This document shows positions 1-5,029 of a DNA stretch of 5,029 nt, piece by piece. The translations under genes were made by a program, and so were the position numbers. The notes beneath the pieces are model-generated. The model was not told the DNA's origin. It made no database searches and saw only the letters and a program-made list of their open reading frames with translations. Origin of the DNA: Peptostreptococcus sp. (GTDB lineage: Bacteria; Bacillota; Clostridia; Peptostreptococcales; Peptostreptococcaceae); assembly GCA_020025095.1 (NCBI GenBank), contig JAHHSS010000100.1:1-5029 (forward strand). Direction: 5' to 3'. The first letter of the stretch is position 1. Every line of letters begins with the position of its first letter.

Positions 1-20
1 GTAAAATACATCATATAAAT

Positions 21-51
21 AAAAAGTATGGTTATTTTACATAACCATACT
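21..51 (-). terminator. Rho-independent terminator after the DUF1097 gene
   Basis: A perfect 11-bp stem, AGTATGGTTAT (25-35) with ATAACCATACT (41-51), and a 5-base loop. On the minus strand it is followed by a T run (25-21). It begins 29 bases past the stop codon at 80. Confidence 0.85.
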
Positions 52-79
52 ATAATTATAGCATATTACTATTGTTTTA

Positions 80-574
80 TTACTCTTCTTCTTTTCCAAA
101 TTTTTTAAAAAACCATTGTCCACTTGCATCGCAAGTTAAGGCCAATATGGCTCCGCATAAAAATGATAGTATTACTCTTGGAAGATCTCCACCAAGAACA
201 TTTAATCCCATTGATGCTGCTCCAAAAGTTGAAAAACAGCCAATAAATGCTCCCGGTATAAACCAAAGTTGCTTTGCTTTTGCCTGCCAACACATTGTTG
301 CAGATATAATTCCTGTTAATAATGCCGCAAAAGTTATTGATCCAGGTAAAAAACCTGAAACAAACATAGCAAGAAGTGCAGATATCATTCCGGACATAGT
401 TGAAAAAATTGCTGTTTTTACACCTTCTAAACCATGCTTACCACATGCAAAATAAGCAGTACATCCTGCAAATCCTATCCATGTTACAAGCCCAAGAGAA
501 GGCAATGAAGATATTAGGCCCCAGATACCACAGAATATTCCTGTACCTAAGCCTAAAGCAAATAACATACTCAT
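80..574 (-). CDS. DUF1097 family (YcdZ-like) inner membrane protein
   Basis: A 164-residue, very hydrophobic integral membrane protein with about six hydrophobic segments (roughly 3-23, 27-44, 53-74, 78-97, 104-126, 133-149) and a charged tail ending FKKFGKEEE. It matches the DUF1097 family, whose best-known member is E. coli YcdZ. Shared features include TGIFCGIWG near the start, WIGFAGCTAYFACGKHGLEG at about 32-51, CWQAKAKQL and FIPGAFIG near 105-112, and a small-residue-rich last helix. The biochemical function of the family is not established; a transport or channel role is only a guess. The ATG at 574 has AGGAGG (580-585) 5 bases upstream. An ATG two codons later is spaced less well. It has its own promoter, palindromic operator candidate and terminator, so its position behind the hyd operon does not prove a role in hydrogen metabolism. 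Confidence 0.88.
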   Translation of the reverse strand: MSMLFALGLGTGIFCGIWGLISSLPSLGLVTWIGFAGCTAYFACGKHGLEGVKTAIFSTMSGMISALLAMFVSGFLPGSITFAALLTGIISATMCWQAKAKQLWFIPGAFIGCFSTFGAASMGLNVLGGDLPRVILSFLCGAILALTCDASGQWFFKKFGKEEE

Positions 575-604
575 AATTCCCTCCTATATTAATTAATTTC
601 GTTC

Positions 605-629
605 CGTTTATTATAACATATAATAAACG
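605..629. promoter_or_regulatory. Near-perfect 25-base palindrome over the DUF1097 promoter, probable operator
   Basis: Arms CGTTTATTATA (605-615) and TATAATAAACG (619-629) are exact reverse complements around a 3-base centre, 616-618. The palindrome contains the whole extended -10 element of the downstream gene, centred at about -14 relative to the inferred transcription start. That position fits a repressor site that would block RNA polymerase. It lacks the T run of a terminator. The arms do not match the FNR (TTGAT-N4-ATCAA) or Rex (TTGTTAA-type) consensus, and only loosely resemble AT-rich Fur/PerR-type boxes, so no regulator is assigned. Confidence 0.55.
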
Positions 630-638
630 ATATTTTCC
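610..638 (-). promoter_or_regulatory. Promoter of the DUF1097 gene with perfect extended -10
   Basis: On the minus strand TGTTATAAT (610-618) is a TGn extension plus a consensus -10 hexamer. A weak -35 candidate, TGGAAA (633-638, four of six consensus bases), lies 18 bases upstream; extended -10 promoters tolerate a poor -35. Transcription would start near 603, giving a leader of about 30 bases before the ATG at 574. The promoter sits immediately beyond the hyd operon terminator, so the gene is likely transcribed independently. Confidence 0.65.
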
Positions 639-640
639 AT

Positions 641-681
641 AAAAAAGCAGTATGTTCAAATTTATAAAACATACTGCTTTT
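641..681 (-). terminator. Rho-independent terminator of the hyd maturation operon, possibly bidirectional
   Basis: A perfect inverted repeat: AAAAGCAGTATGTT (643-656) against AACATACTGCTTTT (668-681), with an 11-base loop. Read on the minus strand the stem is followed by a T run (646-641), as expected for a terminator 37 bases past the hydF stop. The right arm also ends in TTTT on the plus strand, so it could stop transcription in both directions. It separates the hyd operon from the DUF1097 gene, whose promoter starts directly beyond it. Confidence 0.88.
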
Positions 682-717
682 AATTATTTTATCATTTTAT
701 ATGCGATTAAAATTAAT

Positions 718-1905
718 TTAATACACCGCTCTTTCAAATACTCCTTTTAGATAAGCTAGTACTACTCCATAATTTGTTATCGGAATATTATTTTCTTTAG
801 CCTTATAAATTCTATTCAACATATTATTCCTAGTCATCATACAACCACCGCACTGTATTATTAAAGAATACTTGCTTATATCTTCTGGTAAAGTTTTTCC
901 ATACGAAAAATCAAATTCAAGTTTCTTTGAAGTTTTCTTCTTTATCAAATTAGGTATTACAACCTGTCCTATGTCTTCGTGTGAAACAGTATGAGTACAA
1001 GATTCTGATATCAGTATTCTATCTCCATCTTTTAAATCATTTATCTTTTTTGCAGCCCTTAAAAACTCTTTTATATCACCTTTTTGTCTTGCAAAAAGTA
1101 TCGAAAAGCTCGTGATTTTTATATCTTTAGAAACTATTTTTCCCACCTTTTCAAATACTTTTGAATCCGTAATTACAAGATTTATTTTTTTTATTTCAGA
1201 TAAAGTTTCCTCTAGTTCTTCATCTCTACAAACTACTACTTTTATCCCATTATCTAAACAAACTCTTATTAGTTGCACTTGTGGCAATATTAATCTCCCT
1301 TTTGGTGCTTCTGTATCAATAGGAACTACTAATAAGGCAGTATCTCCTGCTTTTAACATTCCGTCTAAAAGATTTCTTTCTTCTTCTGTATTTTTTAGCC
1401 TTTCTACAATTTTAGACAAAAGTTTTTCATAAGAGTTTTCATCCTTATCAGAAGAAAAAATAAAATCAGGAAATCTAAGTTTTGCATCTTTCAGTATCTC
1501 TATACTTAACAAATCGCATTTATTTAACAAAAATATCACTTCTTTACTTGCGTATTTTTGCTTGATATTTTCTGTAATAGAAGATATTTCAGAAAGTGCT
1601 TTTATCTCAGAAATATTTATAACATATACTATTAAATCTGCCTCCTGCATTTCTTCTTCACTTTTTTTTATTCTTTGTGCCCCAAGTTCTCCTACATCAT
1701 CTATTCCCGCTGTATCAACAATTCTTACCGGACCAAATCCTATAATTTCTGATGCCTTCCAAACTGGATCTGTAGTCGTACCTGCTATATCAGAAACTAT
1801 AGACCTTTCATATCCTATAAGTTTATTAAAAAGAGTAGATTTTCCTGCATTTCTATTACCAGCAATAACTATATTTTTCCTATTTGCTACAGGTGTTTTA
1901 TCCAT
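718..1905 (-). CDS. hydF: [FeFe]-hydrogenase maturation GTPase and scaffold HydF
   Basis: Cytoplasmic GTPase-scaffold of 395 residues that carries the [2Fe] precursor made by HydE and HydG and transfers it to apo-hydrogenase. The N-terminal Era/TrmE-like G domain shows a P-loop GNRNAGKST (16-24), the G2 threonines GTTTDP (42-47), DTAG (64-67) and NKCD (128-131). A middle dimerisation region spans roughly 180-285. The C-terminal cluster-binding domain has C303 and H305 in SCTHT, then C352 and C355 in CGGC. This is the HydF CxHx(46-53)CxxC pattern, here with 46 residues between. Length is typical for the family. The ATG at 1905 lies 10 bases after an AGGAAGAGG tract (1916-1924), slightly wide spacing but the best start. 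It is the last gene of the operon, 21 bases behind hydG, and is followed by a strong terminator. All ligand residues are intact. Confidence 0.97.
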   Translation of the reverse strand: MDKTPVANRKNIVIAGNRNAGKSTLFNKLIGYERSIVSDIAGTTTDPVWKASEIIGFGPVRIVDTAGIDDVGELGAQRIKKSEEEMQEADLIVYVINISEIKALSEISSITENIKQKYASKEVIFLLNKCDLLSIEILKDAKLRFPDFIFSSDKDENSYEKLLSKIVERLKNTEEERNLLDGMLKAGDTALLVVPIDTEAPKGRLILPQVQLIRVCLDNGIKVVVCRDEELEETLSEIKKINLVITDSKVFEKVGKIVSKDIKITSFSILFARQKGDIKEFLRAAKKINDLKDGDRILISESCTHTVSHEDIGQVVIPNLIKKKTSKKLEFDFSYGKTLPEDISKYSLIIQCGGCMMTRNNMLNRIYKAKENNIPITNYGVVLAYLKGVFERAVY

Positions 1906-1926
1906 ATCACTTATACCTCTTCCTAA

Positions 1927-3330
1927 TTATATATATAAATCTCTTTCGCCATTTTTTAATTTTTCTATATTAGAAAGGGTAAACTCTCTTATATCTTCTC
2001 TATCTATTGTGGCTGCCTGTTCCCTTACAAATGTTTCCGCCTTTTCAAGAAATCTCTCATCTCCATAATCTATCGCATACTCCATCAAAGTTGTAAGGGC
2101 ATTTGGCTTACACATATAGTGTATCTTTTCTGACTTAGCTATATTCATAAATTTTTCACCCGTTCTTCCAGTTCTGTAACAAGCAGTACAATAACTTGGT
2201 ATGTAATTATTATCTACTAAATCTTCTATTACTTCTATTGGAGTTCTTTCATCAGCTTTCTCAAATTGGTCTATATTTTTTCCGTTCACAGCTTCTTCAT
2301 ATCCACCTACACCTGTGCATGAACCTGCACTTACTTGAGATATTCCATATTCAAGGAGTTCTTTTCTCATATCTTCATCTTCTCTTGTTGATAGAATCAT
2401 TCCAGTATATGGTACTGCCAACCTAATAATTGCAACTATTTTCTTAAACATATCATCATCAACAAGATGTGGGAAATTCTCAAGTGTTACACCTTCTGCT
2501 GGTCTTAGTCTAGGAACTGATATTGTATGGAAACCTACTCCAAACTTCTTTTCTAAATGTTCATTGTGCATCATTAGGCTTAAAACTTCAAACTTAGGAT
2601 CAGCAAGTCCAAATAAAACTCCTGCTCCTACATCATCTATTCCGCCCTCCATAGCTCTATCAAAGGCAGTTGTATGATAATCATAGTTACCTTTTAAGCA
2701 ATTCGGATGCATTTTATTGTATATTTCTTCATCATATGATTCTTGGAAAAGTATATATGTTCCTATCTCAGCCTCTTTTAGCTTTTTGTAATTTTCAACA
2801 GTTGTAGCTGCTATATTCACATTTATTCTTCTTATAGCACCATTTTTTTCATATGTTTCATATATTGTCTTTATTGACTCAAGCACATATTCAATTGGAC
2901 AATTTACTGGATCTTCACCAGCTTCAAGGGCCAATCTCTTATGACCCATCTTTTCTAGTATTTCAACTTCATTTCTTATTTCATCCATTGTAAGTCTTCT
3001 TCTTACAAATTTATTTTTACATTTATATCCACAGTATACACAGTTATTTACACAGTAATCACTTATATATAGAGGTGCAAAAAGTACTACTCTATTTCCA
3101 TATACATCCCTTTTTACTTGCCCAGCTATTTCAAACAGCTTCTTTACTTGTTTTTCTTCTTTTATTTCTAAAAGAGCAGCTATTTCTGAATGCTCAAGCC
3201 CCTTTTTATGTTTTGCTTTTTCTAAAATTCTATCTATTTCCTCTTCTGTAGTTTCTTTTGCAGCTTCAATTAGAGATATCACATATTCTCTATCTATCTT
3301 CATATTTTCATCGAATCTTTTTCTTGTCAT
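1927..3330 (-). CDS. hydG: [FeFe]-hydrogenase H-cluster maturase HydG, radical SAM tyrosine lyase
   Basis: Radical SAM enzyme of 467 residues that cleaves tyrosine to p-cresol and dehydroglycine, and converts the latter to the CO and CN ligands carried on an iron-cysteine synthon for the H-cluster. The N-terminal SAM cluster motif CX3CX2C is C93, C97, C100 (in YCVNNCVYCGYKC). The C-terminal CX2CX22C motif, which binds the auxiliary [5Fe-5S]-type cluster where CO and CN form, is C381, C384, C407 (CTACYRTGRTG ... MCKPN). H268 in GFHTISVPR is a likely ligand of the dangler iron, by position relative to characterised HydG. GEDP is at 138-141. Length matches the family (about 470). The ATG at 3330 is preferred because AAAGGTGG ends 8 bases upstream; a GTG at 3342 is part of that site. 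It follows hydE after 104 bases and precedes hydF by 21 bases. All key cysteines are present, so it is predicted to be functional. Confidence 0.97.
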   Translation of the reverse strand: MTRKRFDENMKIDREYVISLIEAAKETTEEEIDRILEKAKHKKGLEHSEIAALLEIKEEKQVKKLFEIAGQVKRDVYGNRVVLFAPLYISDYCVNNCVYCGYKCKNKFVRRRLTMDEIRNEVEILEKMGHKRLALEAGEDPVNCPIEYVLESIKTIYETYEKNGAIRRINVNIAATTVENYKKLKEAEIGTYILFQESYDEEIYNKMHPNCLKGNYDYHTTAFDRAMEGGIDDVGAGVLFGLADPKFEVLSLMMHNEHLEKKFGVGFHTISVPRLRPAEGVTLENFPHLVDDDMFKKIVAIIRLAVPYTGMILSTREDEDMRKELLEYGISQVSAGSCTGVGGYEEAVNGKNIDQFEKADERTPIEVIEDLVDNNYIPSYCTACYRTGRTGEKFMNIAKSEKIHYMCKPNALTTLMEYAIDYGDERFLEKAETFVREQAATIDREDIREFTLSNIEKLKNGERDLYI

Positions 3331-3338
3331 TATTTTTT

Positions 3339-3346
3339 CCACCTTT
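3339..3346 (-). promoter_or_regulatory. Ribosome binding site deciding the hydG start
   Basis: AAAGGTGG on the minus strand, 8 bases before the ATG at 3330. The GTG inside this motif (3340-3342) is in frame with hydG and could be mistaken for a start four codons earlier, but a codon within the Shine-Dalgarno sequence is unlikely to be used. Confidence 0.7.
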
Positions 3347-3434
3347 CAAATCAGATTATTTCTTTTTTGTCAGATATATTGCTTGGATTACTATATATTT
3401 TTAGCATACTTTTAGTATTTTAATTAGATACTTG

Positions 3435-4673
3435 CTATTTCTTTGAACTTGTTATAGAAGATTCAATCATTTTACTATCCCCTCTTCCCATATCACATTC
3501 ATATCCATAGCTTTCTATTTCATCTTTTATCAATTTCAATGCTTCAGCCGACTCACTTCCACTACTTTTTTTATTATTATAAAGTGAGTAATCTTTTCTA
3601 TGGTTTTTAGGAGATAAGTTCGGCATTATAACATTACAACCTACATCTAGACCTGCTTGTCTTCCATATTTAGATATTGTTCCCAAAGCTGTAGTAGCTG
3701 GAAGCAATACTTTAGGAAGTAGCATTCTAACAAGAGATAGCATTAATATTGTAGTTTCTAAATCACCACTTTTATAATTTTTCATACTTGTATCTTGATG
3801 TGTTATATATGGTCCTATTCCAACCATTTCTGCCTGCAAATTTTTTATAAATCTTAAATCCCCTACATAGTCTTTTGTTGTATACCAAGGAAGCCCTACC
3901 ATAAATCCTGCACCTGTTTGATAACCCAACTTTTTCAGATTTTCTAAGCAGTTTATTCTACTTTCAAGTTCTGATTTTGGATGTAGCCATTTATAAAGTT
4001 CTTCATTAACAGTTTCGTGCCTAAGTAAAAATCTATCAACACCTGCTTCTTTTAGAATTTTATAACTTTCGAAACTTCTTTCTCCTATCGAAAGTGTAAC
4101 TGCACAACCTTTATATCTACTCTTAATAGTTTTCACTATATCTGCCATTATTTCATCTTTAAAATATGGATCTTCGCCACCTTGAAGCACAAATGTACTA
4201 TAACCTAATTTTTTTCCATTTTCACAGCAATCAAGTATTTCTTCTTTCGTCAATCTATATCTAACTGCTTTTTTATTATAAACATTTATACCACAATACC
4301 TGCATTCTCTCTTACAGTAGTTAGTAAATTCTATTAATCCTCTCATATATACTTTTTTACCATAATGCTTGTCTCTTAAAGATTTTGATTTCTCAAAAAG
4401 ATATTTTTTACCTTCTTTGTCTATATTATCTATTAACCAAATAAGATCTTCATCACTTGCATCATTATTTTTATACAGTTTATCTATTATAGATTTTTGT
4501 ATATATTTTTTACCCTTTTTAAGATTTTCGCCATCCAAACAAATCGAAAAGCTATCTTCTTTCATATTTTCAAACACTAGCTTATTATTTATAGGATTTA
4601 GCTTTCTTCTTTCCCATTCACTAGCTGCTATAACATAGCTATTTATTCTAATTTTTTTGTCTTTTACGGACAT
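3435..4673 (-). CDS. hydE: [FeFe]-hydrogenase H-cluster maturase HydE, radical SAM, with N-terminal extension
   Basis: Radical SAM maturase of 412 residues acting in the cytoplasm in assembly of the [2Fe] subcluster of [FeFe]-hydrogenase. It is thought to process the iron-carbonyl-cyanide synthon made by HydG. The CX3CX2C motif for the SAM-cleaving [4Fe-4S] cluster is C120, C124, C127 (in NYCKRECRYCG). Family blocks follow: GGEDP at 165-169 for SAM binding, LLRHET at 216-221, GAGFMVGLP at 254-262, GIGPYITH at 285-292, PATTALGT at 325-332 and NVIMPNLSP at 347-355. Two oddities: roughly residues 1-58 precede the point where ordinary HydE proteins (about 350 residues) begin, and the CX7CX2C site of the optional second cluster is lost (S370, A378, L381 by my alignment from memory). 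The long start is supported by AAGGAG 5 bases upstream and overlap with the preceding gene. Confidence in the HydE identity is very high; the role of the extension is unknown. Confidence 0.96.
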   Translation of the reverse strand: MSVKDKKIRINSYVIAASEWERRKLNPINNKLVFENMKEDSFSICLDGENLKKGKKYIQKSIIDKLYKNNDASDEDLIWLIDNIDKEGKKYLFEKSKSLRDKHYGKKVYMRGLIEFTNYCKRECRYCGINVYNKKAVRYRLTKEEILDCCENGKKLGYSTFVLQGGEDPYFKDEIMADIVKTIKSRYKGCAVTLSIGERSFESYKILKEAGVDRFLLRHETVNEELYKWLHPKSELESRINCLENLKKLGYQTGAGFMVGLPWYTTKDYVGDLRFIKNLQAEMVGIGPYITHQDTSMKNYKSGDLETTILMLSLVRMLLPKVLLPATTALGTISKYGRQAGLDVGCNVIMPNLSPKNHRKDYSLYNNKKSSGSESAEALKLIKDEIESYGYECDMGRGDSKMIESSITSSKK

Positions 4674-4927
4674 AAAAGCTCCTTTTTGGAAATAGCCGTC
4701 TTGATAGTTATATAGTCTATTGTTCCTAATTTCCCTGTAAGTCCATTAATCTGATCTAGAGTTCCTATCACAGTAATACTTACTACTGACATTGCTTCAT
4801 CCTCAAGAGGTATTCCCATTCTTCCCTTTACAATACTCTTATATTCTGAAACTATTTTATTGAACTTAGCTTGACACAATTCAGGCTTTTCTAAAATTGC
4901 ACTTATTACAGCTACTCTTTTTATCAT
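4664..4927 (-). CDS. TM1266-family putative regulator of the iron-only hydrogenase system
   Basis: An 87-residue, single-domain, soluble protein of the TM1266 / iron-only hydrogenase system putative regulator family (ACT-like, NikR C-terminal-like fold). The family features are visible: an MIKRVAVISAILE opening strand, a central KGRMGIPLEDEAMSVVSITV block, and an ending with LTGKLGTIDYITIKTAISKK. There is no DNA-binding domain, so a direct repressor role is not supported. The regulatory label comes from family context next to hydE/F/G genes, and the ligand is unknown. The ATG at 4927 is chosen because AAGGAG (4934-4939) sits 6 bases upstream and it gives the family's usual length. A longer in-frame reading from a TTG at 5008 has no ribosome binding site and would cross the probable promoter. 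It is the first gene of the maturation operon. Its stop overlaps the hydE start by 10 bases, which suggests translational coupling. Confidence 0.9.
   Translation of the reverse strand: MIKRVAVISAILEKPELCQAKFNKIVSEYKSIVKGRMGIPLEDEAMSVVSITVIGTLDQINGLTGKLGTIDYITIKTAISKKELLCP
4679..4684 (-). promoter_or_regulatory. Ribosome binding site deciding the hydE start
   Basis: AAGGAG lies 5 bases before the ATG at 4673, inside the last codons of the preceding TM1266-type gene. It supports the long 412-residue form of HydE. The next in-frame ATG, at 4565 (residue 37), has no comparable site upstream. No in-frame ATG is seen close to the point where ordinary HydE proteins begin. Confidence 0.8.
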
Positions 4928-4967
4928 TACTATCTCCTTCCAAAATATATATTTATTTATACACATA

Positions 4968-4995
4968 ATTAAATTACTACTATTTTTTCTGCCAA
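4968..4995 (-). promoter_or_regulatory. Probable promoter of the TM1266-hydE-hydG-hydF operon
   Basis: On the minus strand TTGGCA (4990-4995, five of six -35 bases) is followed after 16 bases by TTTAAT (4968-4973, five of six -10 bases). Transcription would begin near 4961, about 34 bases before the first start codon. In DNA this AT-rich such matches arise by chance, so this is a moderate-confidence call. No operator or riboswitch-like structure is seen between 4928 and the window edge. Confidence 0.45.
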
Positions 4996-5029
4996 AAATA
5001 TTAAACAAGCTATACTGCGACTTCTTATT

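Noticed and set aside
438..659. Minus-strand open frame of 73 codons across the DUF1097 promoter region
   Set aside because: It overlaps the terminator, the promoter and the start of the DUF1097 gene in another frame, and has no plausible ribosome binding site or family resemblance.
1562..2068. Plus-strand open frame of 168 codons opposite hydF and the end of hydG
   Set aside because: It is antisense to two well-supported genes, its serine/isoleucine-rich product resembles no family I know, and it arises from the AT-rich codon pattern of the other strand. The same applies to plus-strand frames at 72-455, 1112-1432, 2196-2426 and 4369-4638.
3331..3342. In-frame GTG start for hydG four codons upstream of the chosen ATG
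   Set aside because: The GTG is part of the AAAGGTGG ribosome binding site that serves the ATG at 3330.
3331..3434. Internal terminator or promoter in the 104-base hydE-hydG gap
   Set aside because: The only hairpin seen is a 5-bp ATACT/AGTAT stem (3406-3418) without a T run. A TATAGT hexamer lacks a matching -35, and a CTGACA lacks a -10. Nothing stands out from AT-rich background.
4928..5008. In-frame extension of the TM1266-type gene to a TTG at 5008
   Set aside because: It has no ribosome binding site, the family begins at the chosen methionine, and the added residues would be translated from the probable promoter region.
5005..5020. GCAGTATA near the right edge resembling part of the terminator stem at 643-656
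   Set aside because: The shared run is short, no complementary arm is present in the window, and chance similarity is the simplest explanation.

Overview
The window is strongly AT-rich. All five genes lie on the minus strand and carry good AGGAGG-type ribosome binding sites. Together with the HydE/HydF/HydG protein sequences, this suggests an obligately fermentative, low-GC anaerobe of the Firmicutes (Clostridia, perhaps near Peptostreptococcaceae). The taxon is an inference from composition and protein flavour; no marker gene is present.

Right to left, in the direction of transcription: a promoter-like sequence (4968-4995) leads into a small TM1266-type ACT-like protein linked to iron-only hydrogenase systems (4664-4927). 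Its last 10 bases overlap hydE (3435-4673). After a 104-base gap comes hydG (1927-3330), then hydF (718-1905) 21 bases further on. A perfect 14-bp stem-loop with a T run (641-681) ends this transcription unit. The three Hyd proteins are the dedicated maturases that build and insert the [2Fe] subcluster of the [FeFe]-hydrogenase H-cluster. HydE and HydG are radical SAM enzymes; HydG makes the CO and CN ligands from tyrosine. HydF is the GTPase scaffold that receives the precursor and delivers it to apo-hydrogenase. The hydrogenase structural gene is not in the window.

Beyond the terminator is an independent single-gene unit: a DUF1097 (YcdZ-like) membrane protein (80-574). It has its own perfect extended -10 promoter embedded in a 25-base near-perfect palindrome (605-629), and its own terminator (21-51).

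This is a recognisable maturation operon rather than a new system. The unusual points are a HydE with an extra N-terminal segment of about 58 residues and without the second-cluster cysteines, and the unassigned operator-like palindrome on the DUF1097 promoter. No RNA genes, mobile elements, CRISPR arrays or long repeats were seen. No stretch longer than 300 bases lacks a gene.
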